Source: Sva-07 sp963715825 (GTDB lineage Bacteria > Actinomycetota > Acidimicrobiia > Acidimicrobiales > Ilumatobacteraceae). Taken from it: DNA of 64,000 nucleotides. A program made the translations under genes and the position numbers. Below the pieces are notes generated by a model. The model did not search any database, was not told the DNA's origin, and saw only the letters and a list, made by a program, of their open reading frames with translations. Positions 1 through 9,112 of the stretch are shown piece by piece (within the stretch, counting starts at the first letter, position 1; each line of letters begins with the position of its first letter). The stretch lies in contig CAVQSI010000020.1 in assembly GCA_963715825.1 (NCBI GenBank), positions 124,001 to 188,000 of the forward strand, given 5' to 3'.

Positions 1-452
1 ACCGCGCTCACACCGCCGGTGCCGTCCCGCCACGTCACCGCACCCGCATCGCTGTTCCAGAACCGGCTCGTCACGACGTAGTTGCCGTTCGACAACGCCG
101 TCACCCCAGACGAACCCACTTGGTCGTTGGCCGTTGAACCCTTCAACGTCGAAAGGACCAGGTCAGTCGCCCCGTCATACAGATACACCGCCCCCACATC
201 GACCGTTCCGCCGTCATCCCAACGGGGGTCCGTCACCACATAGTTCCCGTTCGACAACACCACCACCCGGCTCCCGAACGCACCGCTGCCGGCGGGGCCC
301 ACCAGGTCCTGCTGGGTCACCACCGGCGACGTCACCGCAGCAACCGGCACCCCCACCAACACCACTCCGCCCAACATCACCCCAACTGCAGCAGCGATCA
401 ACGCCCACCGCGACCTCCACGAACGACCACGATCACCAGCAGCAGACCCCAT
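1..452 (-). CDS. Secreted repeat protein, N-terminal part (runs off window)
   Basis: The frame is open to the window edge, so only about the first 150 residues are present. The ATG at 452 has a strong ribosome site (GGGAGGA, 4 bases away). Residues 1-40 form an Arg-rich n-region plus a hydrophobic stretch (ALIAAAVGVMLGG), a secretion signal. The mature part carries a short repeat with the core SNGNYVVT at about residues 67-74 and 121-128, each followed by a W/Asp-rich turn. This resembles FG-GAP/DUF5650-like beta-propeller repeats of secreted actinobacterial proteins. The function is unknown; an extracellular adhesive or binding role is inference only. It lies just downstream of transposase debris, so it sits in an accessory zone. 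Confidence 0.7.
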   Translation of the reverse strand, partial: MGSAAGDRGRSWRSRWALIAAAVGVMLGGVVLVGVPVAAVTSPVVTQQDLVGPAGSGAFGSRVVVLSNGNYVVTDPRWDDGGTVDVGAVYLYDGATDLVLSTLKGSTANDQVGSSGVTALSNGNYVVTSRFWNSDAGAVTWRDGTGGVSA

Positions 453-654
453 GATTCCTCCCAGATTTCGAGGCCGCCGTTGGACGAACCCCTCAGACGT
501 TGGCGCATCAACCCGGTCAATGAAGCCCGGGAGCGTTAACCAGCCCGAAACCGGCTCCACGACAACGCGTCGCACTGAGCCCCCTGCTCCCCGATTTCGC
601 GGACCGCCCCAAGACCTCTCCCAAGCCCCGCGGGTCGATCCCGACGCGGCTACC

Positions 655-1165
655 CGCAATCCACCTCGACCAAAGATGTGCGGGGTCGGATACTCATCGA
701 TGAACGCCAACGTGATCTGCCGATCGATCGAGGAGGACAGCTGCGTCGGTGCCGGACGATATGCATCGAGAATCGAGCGGAGCTGCGCCTCGATGGTCTG
801 CTGGGTTTCGAGCAGCCGCTCTCGGTCACGTGCCAGCGCCTTGATCTCCGCCAGCAGCGGTGAGGGCACCGACAACGATCGCCACCGGTCATGTTCGTGA
901 CGCAACGTGTCCGCGAGGACAAAGGCATCGAAGCGGCCATCCTTCACTGGAGCGACCCGGTAGCGCTCACGGGCACGCGCAGCGATCCGCGGCGAGACCG
1001 GGAACACGATGTGTCCGGCTGCCTGGAGATGCTCGACAAGCACTCCTTCGGACCGTTCGATCGCCACCGGCAACCGATCAGAGAACCGTACGAGTTCGCT
1101 GTCCAGCTCGGTCAACCCGGCCACGTCATGCGTGACTCGGACTTCGCGTTGCTTGACACCGCCAT
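655..1165 (-). pseudogene. IS110-family transposase remnant (internal part)
   Basis: Read on the minus strand, this stretch encodes an internal piece of an IS110/IS1111 DEDD transposase without its own start. Visible pieces are VAIERSEGVLVEHLQAAGH (the Glu of the catalytic set), the FDAFVLADTLRHEHDRW segment carrying two Asp residues, and a coiled region LLAEIKALARDRERLLETQQ. The first catalytic Asp at the N-terminus and the whole C-terminal transposase_20 domain with its Ser are missing. At about 1160 it joins a different transposase remnant in another frame. The enzyme is dead; which insertion came first cannot be told from the sequence. Confidence 0.75.
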
Positions 1166-1492
1166 GGTCAACACGACGTGGCGGTTCTCACGCACGTAGA
1201 TGTAGGTGGCGTCGAGCCACACGTACACGAACGGTTGATGATCCAGGCGGCGGGTGCGCAGCACGTGGACGTCGGCGTCGATCTGCTTGCACATCCGTGA
1301 CACCGTCGACTTCGACACACCGCTGTCGCAGCCGAGAGCTTTGACCAGGTCGTCGACCTTTCGCGTCGAGGTGCCGGTGACATGGGCGGTCATGATCACC
1401 GCCCACAACGCCTTGTCGATCCGACGGCGCGGTTCCAGCAGCTCCGGGTAGAACGCAGCGGGATCACTGAGCCGGTTGGCAGTACCTCGCAC
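1112..1492 (-). pseudogene. IS256-family (mutator) transposase remnant
   Basis: The protein piece LLEPRRRIDKALWAVIM, then STRKVDDLVKALG, VSKSTVSRMCKQID and YVWLDATYIYVRE, is the classic central part of IS256-family DDE transposases. The Asp of LDATY is the first catalytic Asp. Roughly 100 N-terminal residues and everything after the first catalytic Asp (second Asp and Glu) are absent. Homology fades after about 1160, where IS110-type sequence begins in another frame, so this is a junction of two broken insertion sequences. No terminal inverted repeats were recognised. Confidence 0.75.
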
Positions 1493-1540
1493 AAGACGGG
1501 CCCTCGTGATGTCACCATCCGTGCCGGCGAGTTGGTGGAG

Positions 1541-2518
1541 TCAGCGGGCCGACGGGGCGGTGGCGAGTCCGGCGACCCGGCTCCAGAGCTCTTCGCGTCG
1601 TCCGGGTGTGTCGGTCCGCTTCGTCGTCGGGAGCTTGTGGATCGGGCGCGACACCCGATCGAGCCAGAAGCGACCGTTCGACGCGAGCGCGGCATCGTCG
1701 GCGGCGAGCCAGACCAGGGTGTCGGCGCCCTGCTCGGGGGTCCGCAGGAACGGGCCCATCACCGTGGCGAAGGTGGGCAGCCCTGCGTCGACGCCCGGCG
1801 TGTCGGCCCAACCGGGGTGGAGCGCATGGAAGTGGACCCCTCGATCCCCGTATCGCTCGGCCCACATCTCGTTGAGCGTGGCCTGGGCACGTTTGGCCCG
1901 TGCGTACTGCTCGGTGCCGTTGTAGTCCTCAGGGGTCATCTCGAGGTCGGACACCGTCAGCCCGGTGGCGTACATCCCGCCCGACGACATCGTGAGCACG
2001 CGGGACGGGGCCGACGCCGCAAGGCGATCGAGCAGGAGACTGGTCAGGAGGAACGGGCCGACGACCTGGCTGGCGACGGTGGCCTCGGTGCCGCCGGGAG
2101 CGACGCGGCGCTCGGGATCGAGCGCACCGGCGTTGTGGATCAGGACGTCGAGGCGGTCGTGATCGATGAGGACCCGCTCGGCGAGGTGACGGACCTGGTC
2201 GAGGTCGCCCATGTCGGCGGCGACCTGGGCGATCGAGTGATTGCCGGTCGATGCTGTCAGCTCAGCCACCGCTCGCTCGTTGCGCTCGTCGGTGCGGCCG
2301 ACGAGGACGAGCGTGGCGCCGCAGCGGGCGAGTTGCTCGGCGGCGGCATACCCGAGTCCGGACGTGGCGCCGGTGATGACGACGACCCGACCGGTGAGGT
2401 CGTAGGTGTCGAGCGACGTCCAGCCGGCCAGCCGGCGGCGGGCCTCGTACCCGAAGCGGGTGAAGCTGGTGACGATCGGTGCCTCGATCAGCGCGTCGGC
2501 GACATCGCGACCGTTCAT
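1541..2518 (-). CDS. Short-chain dehydrogenase/reductase (SDR)
   Basis: A 325-residue SDR. The Rossmann cofactor motif TGATSGLG is at residues 49-56, NAG near 129-131, the catalytic Ser near 179 and YARAK (Tyr205, Lys209) completes the active site. A 40-residue N-terminal extension before the fold resembles DHRS12/retinol-dehydrogenase-like SDRs. The substrate cannot be told; a lipid or small alcohol/ketone is inference. It starts in a 4-base overlap with the stop of the upstream SRPBCC gene, so the two are probably co-translated and may act on the same hydrophobic ligand. Confidence 0.85.
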   Translation of the reverse strand: MNGRDVADALIEAPIVTSFTRFGYEARRRLAGWTSLDTYDLTGRVVVITGATSGLGYAAAEQLARCGATLVLVGRTDERNERAVAELTASTGNHSIAQVAADMGDLDQVRHLAERVLIDHDRLDVLIHNAGALDPERRVAPGGTEATVASQVVGPFLLTSLLLDRLAASAPSRVLTMSSGGMYATGLTVSDLEMTPEDYNGTEQYARAKRAQATLNEMWAERYGDRGVHFHALHPGWADTPGVDAGLPTFATVMGPFLRTPEQGADTLVWLAADDAALASNGRFWLDRVSRPIHKLPTTKRTDTPGRREELWSRVAGLATAPSAR

Positions 2519-2964
2519 GCCGCGATGCGTTCGCCGGCGAGGGCCTCGACCAATCCGGCCGCGGCGCGGTCGCCGATCTGCCCGAAGGTCAGTCGGAGCA
2601 GCGGGTCGGACAGGCCGAGGAGGCCCTTCAACCGCAGCACGGCGTCGTACGTGACGATCGAACGATCACCGTCGGACTCGACGGTGATCGTGTCCTCCGA
2701 CGTCAACCACGCGTTCTCGGCGAACGCCGTCATCGTGGTCGACTCGCCGTCGAATGCGATCGTGTCGTAGTGCAAGGTCATCGTCCGGCCGGGCACCTTC
2801 ACGGCGACGTCGAACGCCGCACCCGGGCCAGCACCGTTGCCTGCGACCTGGTCGACCCGCTCGACGCCGGGATCCCACTCCGCGAAGTTCCTCAGGTCGG
2901 CCATGTACTCGAAGGCCTCGGCGGCGGGCATCGGGGTGCGGACGTGAACGACGTAGCGAGCCAT
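2515..2964 (-). CDS. SRPBCC/polyketide cyclase-like ligand-binding protein
   Basis: A 150-codon protein of the START/SRPBCC fold. It begins MARYVVHVRTPMPAAEAFEY, has a typical FAEWDPGVERV turn and ends in a long helix. Such proteins bind hydrophobic ligands in a helix-grip cavity and often carry no catalytic residues. The ATG at 2964 was chosen because homology starts there; the upstream extension is low-complexity. It is the first gene of a two-gene unit with the SDR. Confidence 0.75.
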   Translation of the reverse strand: MARYVVHVRTPMPAAEAFEYMADLRNFAEWDPGVERVDQVAGNGAGPGAAFDVAVKVPGRTMTLHYDTIAFDGESTTMTAFAENAWLTSEDTITVESDGDRSIVTYDAVLRLKGLLGLSDPLLRLTFGQIGDRAAAGLVEALAGERIAA

Positions 2965-3145
2965 GTAGAAGTGAGCACGGAGACGGCGCTGAGTATTCCG
3001 GCCCTGCCAACGACAGGTCACGCTGAGGAATCGTTCGGATCGCCACCGTTCCCGCCCCACCGGCACCCTGAGGTTTCGGGACGGTCGACCCTGGCAGGGG
3101 TCGACGTCGGTCAGCGACGATGGCATCGATCGAGGAGGTCGGACC

Positions 3146-4105
3146 ATGTCGACAGCAGCCTGGCACCCGGATCCCACGGGGCGCCACCAGTACCGGTGGT
3201 GGGACGGCGAGCACTGGACGACCACGGTGAGTGACGACGGCGTGACGTACGACGAGTCCCCTCACCAGATCGCGCCACCACCGGCTCCGGCCACCGCGCC
3301 AGCAGCCACGTCGCTGCCGTTGCCCGACGTCACCACCCGGGTCGCACCGGTGGCTCCGTCGACATCTGAGCCGGCGGCCACGGACGCGCCGTCTCCGTCG
3401 GACCCCCCTCCACCTGCCGGCGGGAATCAGCGGTCGCGGGTCATCGTCGTGGCCGTCGTCGCGGCTGTGCTCGTCGCCGGCGCCGCCGTGTGGGTCGCGA
3501 TGCGCGACGGTGGGGACGGCGAGTCGAGCTCCGGCGGCAGCTTCCAAGAGGTCTCGGGAGAACTCACCGAAGACGGCGACTACGTGAGCCTCGACGTCAC
3601 GCTCGATCAGGGTCAGGCGTTCCGATTCCGGGTCGAGCCGGGTCCCGATCTGGACAGCGAACTGTTCATTGCGGTCGACGAGTCCACAGCGACGGACATT
3701 GCGACCGTGTTCTACAACGCCGTCGAGACATCCGCTGCTGACACGGTCTCGGACGCCGAGGAGTTCACCGATCTGCTCTTCACGCCCGGGAGCGACATGT
3801 TCCGACCGGGAGCGGTCCAGACGTCGTTCGCCGACAGCTCGGTGATCAGCATGCGCGACCCCGGCTACGCAGGTGAGCCGGATGCCGACTTCTTCGTGGC
3901 GTTGGCCCCGGGGACCTACACCGTGGTGGCGCAGTCGTACAGCGGTGACGACTCCGCCCGCTTCATGGTGGAAGTCTGGGACGACACGATCGACATGGAC
4001 CAGTTCCTGGCGTCGTTGGAGAACGACCCCGACGCCTACTTCGACAGGATCCCGTGGTTCAACGAGCCCGCCTTCTTCGACGACGAGGCCCCGTACACAC
4101 CCTGA
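3146..4105 (+). CDS. DUF2510 domain membrane-anchored protein
   Basis: 319 residues. Residues 5-28 (WHPDPTGRHQYRWWDGEHW) form a DUF2510 motif, a short Trp-rich cytoplasmic module common in actinobacterial membrane proteins. A Pro/Ala/Thr-rich linker follows to about residue 92, then a single transmembrane segment (VIVVAVVAAVLVAGAAVW, about 96-114). The extracytoplasmic C-terminal domain is acidic, about 200 residues, and not recognised. It starts with ATG after GGAGG at 3134-3138. The next gene, also membrane anchored, starts about 150 bp further on the same strand. Confidence 0.7.
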   Translation: MSTAAWHPDPTGRHQYRWWDGEHWTTTVSDDGVTYDESPHQIAPPPAPATAPAATSLPLPDVTTRVAPVAPSTSEPAATDAPSPSDPPPPAGGNQRSRVIVVAVVAAVLVAGAAVWVAMRDGGDGESSSGGSFQEVSGELTEDGDYVSLDVTLDQGQAFRFRVEPGPDLDSELFIAVDESTATDIATVFYNAVETSAADTVSDAEEFTDLLFTPGSDMFRPGAVQTSFADSSVISMRDPGYAGEPDADFFVALAPGTYTVVAQSYSGDDSARFMVEVWDDTIDMDQFLASLENDPDAYFDRIPWFNEPAFFDDEAPYTP

Positions 4106-4252
4106 GGCGGCTGGTCGCCGCAGGTGCTCGACCAGGGAACTTCGGCCCTTGCCGTCACGAGGGCGGGGGACGCGAAATCGAATCAGAGGTCCCCGCTGGC
4201 ACCGAGCTCGGCGCTCGGTGAGCAGTCCGTCGAACTCAGGAGAACATCGGCC

Positions 4253-5569
4253 GTGACGACAGCCCATACATCTCGCCCTTCGCTCCAACGCGACCTGCTC
4301 GACCGTTGGCCCAAGCCCGATGGCGTGTCGGCCGGCCAATGGCGCGACTGGGACGCCGAGCGCCGCGAGCGGTGGTTGATCGACCAGACCTATGAAGAGA
4401 CACCCGATGGTTGGGTGCTGCGGCCGGACAACGCCAACTCCCCCACGTCGCAGCGCGTCGACGAAGCGGTGACCACGCTGGAAGGTGGCGTCGAAGTCGT
4501 CAGAGCACTCCTGCCTCATGAACCGGCGCGTCGACCGTCGATCTTGCTGGTCGGGCTGTTGGCCTTCGTGGTCCTCTCGGTGCTGGTCGCGGCGATCCTC
4601 GCCGATTGGGGAAGTGATGGGTCCAGCTCGAGCGACGAGGTGCCTATCAACGCCTCCGTGCCCGCAGTGACCGCTGCCCCCAACGAGTCGGCGACACCGC
4701 CGAGCGATGCGGTGCCCGACGCGACGATCACCTTCTCCTCGATCCCCGACCACATCGCCTACGCCAAGTCGTGGAGTGATGGCACCCTCGGTCTCACGCT
4801 GAACCCGGACGGCACCTATCGCTTGGTCGCCGCTGGGGTCGACGAGACCGGGAACTTCAAGATGACCCGTGAGGACGGTGTCGATCGGATCCTGTTCCTC
4901 GACCCCGGCGACCCGACCGGCCTCTACGTCCGGTCGCAGGTGCCGGTCTCGATCGAAGGCAGCGTGCTCGTCTATGGCGACGGCAGTGCCGCGCAACGCC
5001 TCTCGGAAGTCGATGCGCTTGCGTCGATCGACGCGAAACTGCCACCTGCTCAACAGCTCGGCACCAGCGGCGCGGTCATCGATGGCTCCTGGGTGAGCGA
5101 CCATCCCACGCTTCGGTGGCCGACGTCGAGCAACGACGGCGTCTCCTATCTCATCACTCCTGCGACAGCCAGCGGCGGGGTCGACATCGACCTCGACGCA
5201 GCCACGATCAGCGGGACGATCGAGGCGCCATTCGACTGCCTCGTACCCCGATGCGCACCCTCGGGACCTGATGTCGTCAACGGAACGGCTACCTACACGA
5301 TCGAGTCCGGGGAGGTTGCCGGAGCGCAAGGACGATGGGGGTTCGACGGCGTTGCCACCGTCACCGCGGCTTGGAACGCCGCCATCGAATGCACGACCGG
5401 GACGTGCACCTGGCCCTACAGCGTGACGTTCGAGGTGCCATACACGCTCCGACTCGTCGAGTCGGAAGGGCTGGCGTACCTGGACTTCGACCAGTTCCAG
5501 GACGTGACACCGGACGGGATCACGTACAGCATCTTCCTCCGCGGCCGGATCCCGTTCGTCGGCCCGTGA
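4253..5569 (+). CDS. Hypothetical membrane-anchored protein
   Basis: 438 residues from a GTG at 4253, preferred because AGGAGA lies 9 bases upstream; an ATG at 4124 would add 43 residues of unlikely composition. The N-terminal cytoplasmic part is charged and Trp-rich (DGVSAGQWRDWDAERRERW). One transmembrane helix (ILLVGLLAFVVLSVLVAAIL) lies near residues 98-118, then a large beta-rich extracytoplasmic domain with two Cys pairs (CLVPRC and CTTGTC). The domain is not recognised. The architecture (short cytoplasmic module, one helix, exported domain) parallels the gene just upstream, suggesting a shared envelope role. Confidence 0.6.
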   Translation: MTTAHTSRPSLQRDLLDRWPKPDGVSAGQWRDWDAERRERWLIDQTYEETPDGWVLRPDNANSPTSQRVDEAVTTLEGGVEVVRALLPHEPARRPSILLVGLLAFVVLSVLVAAILADWGSDGSSSSDEVPINASVPAVTAAPNESATPPSDAVPDATITFSSIPDHIAYAKSWSDGTLGLTLNPDGTYRLVAAGVDETGNFKMTREDGVDRILFLDPGDPTGLYVRSQVPVSIEGSVLVYGDGSAAQRLSEVDALASIDAKLPPAQQLGTSGAVIDGSWVSDHPTLRWPTSSNDGVSYLITPATASGGVDIDLDAATISGTIEAPFDCLVPRCAPSGPDVVNGTATYTIESGEVAGAQGRWGFDGVATVTAAWNAAIECTTGTCTWPYSVTFEVPYTLRLVESEGLAYLDFDQFQDVTPDGITYSIFLRGRIPFVGP

Positions 5570-5676
5570 TCCACCCAGCCCGACACGCTCTCGACAGCTG
5601 ACAGGCGCGATTCCGTCGAGGAAATCCATGGTATGGATCGGGGCAAAGGCCTTCGCAGTCGATTCCCAGCCGCCGA

Positions 5677-5766
5677 CTGACCGTCGAGGGCACGATCCCG
5701 CTGATCGGCGGCAAGATCACCGACTTGGTCGCGAACGACACCCGCCGAGCGCTCGACCACCGCTGA
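5677..5766 (+). pseudogene. Possible C-terminal remnant of a DUF2505-like gene
   Basis: A 29-codon stretch ending in TGA reads LTVEGTIPLIGGKITDLVAN then a charged tail. It looks like the last strand-helix of SRPBCC/DUF2505-type proteins, where an IP-V/I-GGK motif precedes the final amphipathic helix. No start codon or N-terminal part is in frame upstream. It sits 15 bp from the tRNA-Ala gene, a usual site of insertion and deletion. Remnant status is inference; chance resemblance is possible. Confidence 0.3.
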
Positions 5767-5781
5767 CCTGGGCCTTTACCG

Positions 5782-5854
5782 TGGAGCTAAGGAGAATCGA
5801 ACTCCTGACCTCTTCCATGCCATGGAAGCGCTCTACCAACTGAGCTATAGCCCC
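5782..5854 (-). tRNA. tRNA-Ala (GGC)
   Basis: The complement folds as a full cloverleaf of 73 nt: acceptor GGGGCTA/TAGCTCC, D stem GCTC/GAGC, anticodon stem CTTCC/GGAAG with loop ATGGCAT (anticodon GGC), and T arm AGGAG-TTCGATT-CTCCT. The acceptor contains the G3-U70 wobble pair that defines alanine identity. The discriminator is A; CCA is not encoded. Confidence 0.95.
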
Positions 5855-6001
5855 GGGATGACCGGTGAACGCCTTGCCGGTTCCGTTTCGAACCGACGAA
5901 CGATCGCTGTGCGAATCTAGCCCGTCCGCCGCACTGCTCCAACGTCGCTCCGGGCCGTCCGACCCTTTCGCTCGATCAACGGCGGTGGCAGGCTGGCTGA
6001 C

Positions 6002-6166
6002 ATGGCCACCGATGACGTGTTCCCATCCGACATCGACGCCGACGCCGAACGATTCGTCGACGACGAGCAACCCGACCCGCCGACCATCCTCGGCCTGCAC
6101 GACGAAGGCTCCGACGCAGACATCATCGACCAGCAGCGCGTCGTCCCGATCGACGACGACGCGTGA
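6002..6166 (+). CDS. Small acidic hypothetical protein (54 aa)
   Basis: An ATG-to-TGA frame of 54 residues with strongly coding codon use (nearly all third positions G or C). It starts MATDDVFPSDIDADAERFVD and is rich in Asp, ending VVPIDDDA. There is no transmembrane segment, Cys or known motif. A weak GGCAGG lies about 10 bases upstream. No family is recognised. A second small acidic frame follows 44 bp later; the two may belong together. Confidence 0.45.
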   Translation: MATDDVFPSDIDADAERFVDDEQPDPPTILGLHDEGSDADIIDQQRVVPIDDDA

Positions 6167-6210
6167 GCGCCGACGCGCAAACGGAGCGGTAACTCGCCGG
6201 TGGCTATCTG

Positions 6211-6351
6211 GTGATCGAGGGCCTCGACGACGACGTCGTCGACGACGAGATCAACCAGGACGAGCGCTTCATCGCCACCCGTGACCGGTTGCTCGTCGGC
6301 GTCTCGATCGCACTCGCAACGCAACCGTCGACAACGGATGCCTCCACGTGA
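6211..6351 (+). CDS. Possible small acidic protein (46 aa)
   Basis: A GTG-initiated frame of 46 residues reading VIEGLDDDVVDDEINQDERF and then a basic/hydrophobic half. Codon third positions are almost all G/C, as in real genes here. The in-frame coding signal extends a few codons upstream of the GTG, so the start may be wrong, or this may be the tail of a broken gene. No known family; low confidence that it is expressed. Confidence 0.25.
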   Translation: MIEGLDDDVVDDEINQDERFIATRDRLLVGVSIALATQPSTTDAST

Positions 6352-6472
6352 TCCCCGGTTCGCGCCGACCCGGCTACATCTGCCCGTTCCGGACAGACAC
6401 TGCCCGGACCTGGTGGTCATCCGGCGGGCATCAGGGAGGTGGCCCGGCGCCGAGCTGGACTTGAGCGTCGAC

Positions 6473-6883
6473 TCAACTGTCCCAGTCGAGACGGGGAGCA
6501 TCCATGTACAGCCGCTCGATCTCGTAGAACTCGCGGACCGACTCGAGGAAGACGTGGACCACGACGTCGCCGTAGTCGATCAGGGTCCACTGCTGCTCGC
6601 GCACGCCTTCGGTCCGCACGGGAGACCGTCCGAGTTCGGCCTTCACCTTGGCTTCGACGTCGTCGACGACGGCGCGCACCTGTCGGGGGTTCGAGGCGCT
6701 GGCGATCACGAAGTAGCCGGTGATCGACAGCAGGGTCCCGACATCGAGCACCACGACATCGGACGCCTTCATGTCGGACGCAGCTCGCGCTGCACACACC
6801 GCCAGCGACTGGCCCTCATCGTCATCCGGTCGGCCGACGCTGTCAGCCACGTTCTCGGCGTTGTCGTCAGCCATGTCGGTCAT
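6473..6883 (-). CDS. rsfS: Ribosomal silencing factor RsfS
   Basis: 136 residues of the RsfS/Iojap/DUF143 family, which binds uL14 on the large ribosomal subunit and blocks subunit joining under starvation. Core motifs are ASDVVVLDVGTLLSITGYFV, the conserved ASASNPRQVRAV, the W-x-L-IDYGDVVVHVF strand and the final FYEIERLY. A 25-residue acidic N-terminal extension precedes the fold. Its ATG overlaps the stop of the LytR_C-like gene by 4 bases, making it the last gene of the nadD operon, a common actinobacterial order. Confidence 0.92.
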   Translation of the reverse strand: MTDMADDNAENVADSVGRPDDDEGQSLAVCAARAASDMKASDVVVLDVGTLLSITGYFVIASASNPRQVRAVVDDVEAKVKAELGRSPVRTEGVREQQWTLIDYGDVVVHVFLESVREFYEIERLYMDAPRLDWDS

Positions 6884-8214
6884 CCATCGTCGGGGACCGT
6901 ACCGGGAACATCGTCGGCAACGTCTTCGACGACGTCGTCCACGTCCTCGGGCGACTCCGTCGGGGCCGTGTCGGCCGGAACGCCACCGAGGCGCTCTGAC
7001 TCGCGCTGGAGATACGACATTCCCAAGGTCACCTCGACGTCGATGCCCTCGATCACCGTCTCGGACACCCGAACCTCGGCGTCACCGAAAAGGGCCTCGG
7101 CCGCCTCGATGCTCTCCAGGAGCTGGCGTGGGTCAGCCACCTCGATGACCGTGATCGCCGGAGCTCCGCTCGGCGCAGTGTCGACCGACGGGACGTTGCC
7201 GCCGAGGAACAGCAGCCGTCCGATCAGCTCGACTGCCAGGTCCGACGTCGTCTCGTAGACACCGTCGGCCTCGGCCAGTTCTTCGTCGGTGAAGTTCGCC
7301 ACGATCCGGACGGTGAGCCCGGTGTTGGGCGTCGACACCAGCCCCGGCGACACCTGGGCGAACACGAGGTTCGAGTCGCGGCGATCGATCAGCACGACGT
7401 CGGCTCCGGTCGGGTTCTCGGCCTCGTCGATCGGGATCACGAGGAGATCCCTGACTGCAACCTCGCCCTGCCACAGCCGGGTCATCAGCTCGTCCACCGT
7501 CGCCGGAGCGATCGGACGGCCCAACTCGTCGAGCGGGACCGGCTCGGGTGGGGAGGACACTGGCGCCGTCTGCGCGAGCGACTCCCACACGGCGACGTCG
7601 TTGGCGTGGGAGACGTCGACCTCGGCGTCGTCGTCGATGGCCGTCAGGATCGACACCATCTCGGTCAACGTGAACGTCTGCGGACCGGACGTGGCGATCA
7701 CGCCGCCACCGCCGCGCGTGTCGACGACATCGTTGGGGACGACGAACCGCAGCGTGTCGATGTCGGGAAGCAGCGCTTCGAGGCCGTCGGCGTCGACGAT
7801 GGAGGCGCGCTGGACGGTGATCGCCAACATCTCCTCGACCGATGCGATGAGGCCTTCGATGTCGTCGGCGTCGAACGACTCGTCGAGCGGGCGGCGCTGC
7901 AGCCCGAACCCCGCCGTCGCATCGGCGTTGACCGGCACGGTGACGATGCTGCCACCCTGACCCTCGGGCAGCAGCGTCATCACCACGACCGAGGCGAGCT
8001 GGCCGGATTCGTCGGTGACGGCGAGGAGCGCGTTCGGCGTGGCCGGGAACTGCGTCCGCGGGCGGGTGTCGACGCCAACCGCTTCACCCTCCTGCGAGTT
8101 GGACAGCGTGACCACACCGACGACGAACATGGCGGACGCGGCCACGACCAGCAACACCGCCGCCACGGCTCCGAGCACGGTGCGGCGAGTTCTGCGCCGA
8201 GCGATCGCCGTCAT
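6880..8214 (-). CDS. LytR_C/LCP-like envelope protein
   Basis: 444 residues from an ATG at 8214 that overlaps the nadD stop. Arg-rich N-terminus, one transmembrane helix (TVLGAVAAVLLVVAASAMFV, about 11-30), then an exported region. Residues 50-250 look like a divergent LytR-CpsA-Psr fold (DESGQLASVVVMTLLPEG, then VTVPVN). The C-terminal 130 residues contain a LytR_C-like strand pattern (LTVRIVANF) and an acidic Pro/Asp tail. LCP enzymes transfer glycopolymers to peptidoglycan, but the usual catalytic Arg/Asp set was not clear here, so activity is uncertain. Its place between nadD and rsfS matches other actinobacteria. Confidence 0.6.
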   Translation of the reverse strand: MTAIARRRTRRTVLGAVAAVLLVVAASAMFVVGVVTLSNSQEGEAVGVDTRPRTQFPATPNALLAVTDESGQLASVVVMTLLPEGQGGSIVTVPVNADATAGFGLQRRPLDESFDADDIEGLIASVEEMLAITVQRASIVDADGLEALLPDIDTLRFVVPNDVVDTRGGGGVIATSGPQTFTLTEMVSILTAIDDDAEVDVSHANDVAVWESLAQTAPVSSPPEPVPLDELGRPIAPATVDELMTRLWQGEVAVRDLLVIPIDEAENPTGADVVLIDRRDSNLVFAQVSPGLVSTPNTGLTVRIVANFTDEELAEADGVYETTSDLAVELIGRLLFLGGNVPSVDTAPSGAPAITVIEVADPRQLLESIEAAEALFGDAEVRVSETVIEGIDVEVTLGMSYLQRESERLGGVPADTAPTESPEDVDDVVEDVADDVPGTVPDDG

Positions 8215-8816
8215 CGCAGCGCCCCGAACAGGCCTCTCGCCCGGATGACGTCGAGGACCGGCTGAGTCACGAGGTAGTCGAGAGGGCGGCCATCGGTGAA
8301 GCGGGCGCGCAGGTCCGTGCTCGACACTTCGAGTCGGGGCACCTCCACCCGAATCCACTGGATGCCACCGTCGACGTCGACGGGCTCACCCGGACGGTCG
8401 ACCACGACGACCTGCGATCGCTCGACGACCTCTTCCCAGCGCGTCCAGGTCCGCAGCCCGGCGGCCGCGTCGTCGCCGATGATCGTGTAGAAGTCCGCGT
8501 TCGGATACTGCTCGGACAACACCGACAACGTGTCGGCGGTGTAGCTCGGCCCGCCGTGATCGATCTCCTGGCGACCCGGCACGAGCCCCGGCACGTCACG
8601 GACCGCTGCTTCCACCATGGCGAGACGGTCAGCGGCCGGCGTGATCGCCCGGCTGCCCTCCTTCTGCCAGGGGACATTGGCGACCATGAGCACCACGACG
8701 TCGAGATCGAGGGCGTGGCGAACGTTCACTGCAGTGACGAGGTGTCCGACGTGAGGAGGATCGAACGTCCCTCCGAACAGCCCGACACGACGCAGTGATG
8801 GATCGGTTTCGGGCAC
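8211..8816 (-). CDS. nadD: Nicotinate-nucleotide adenylyltransferase NadD
   Basis: 201 residues. It makes nicotinate adenine dinucleotide from NaMN and ATP in NAD synthesis. The nucleotidyltransferase signature GGTFDPPHVGH is at about residues 15-25, followed by VPWQK, the FYTIIGDD motif and the C-terminal VSSTDLRAR (ISSTxIR). Length is normal. It is the first gene of a coupled nadD - LytR_C-like - rsfS unit with 4-base overlaps. Confidence 0.95.
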   Translation of the reverse strand: MPETDPSLRRVGLFGGTFDPPHVGHLVTAVNVRHALDLDVVVLMVANVPWQKEGSRAITPAADRLAMVEAAVRDVPGLVPGRQEIDHGGPSYTADTLSVLSEQYPNADFYTIIGDDAAAGLRTWTRWEEVVERSQVVVVDRPGEPVDVDGGIQWIRVEVPRLEVSSTDLRARFTDGRPLDYLVTQPVLDVIRARGLFGALR

Positions 8817-9112
8817 GATGACCCGATTTTATGGGTTCATGAGGAAAATCCCACGCAACCGACCCGACAGGGGGTTGACAGGTCTGTTACTGTAAATCGC
8901 TCCCCCATATACCCCCGAGTACACGGTTTACGACGGCTTCTTTCGGGAAGTCCCTCGTTATCGGCGTCTGCCGCTCTTCGATCTCCTCGTTGGACCCGCA
9001 CATTCACGTGCGAAATCCGACGTCGCCTCGATCCGCACGGCCGATGCAGTGTGTCCGATGACACAGCCTGGCCCCGGAATCATCACGAACACGAACGGTT
9101 GTAGGAAACATC

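Noticed and set aside
1382..2770. 462-codon plus-strand frame over the SDR and SRPBCC genes
   Set aside because: Antisense shadow; the minus-strand SDR and SRPBCC genes have full motifs.
2666..5629. 987-codon open frame on the minus strand
   Set aside because: Shadow of the plus-strand genes; composition is Arg/Gly/Asp-rich junk and it contains no domain.
8875..8902. Sigma-70 promoter with TTGACA at 8875
   Set aside because: The -35 hexamer is perfect but no -10 element lies at 16-19 bp spacing.
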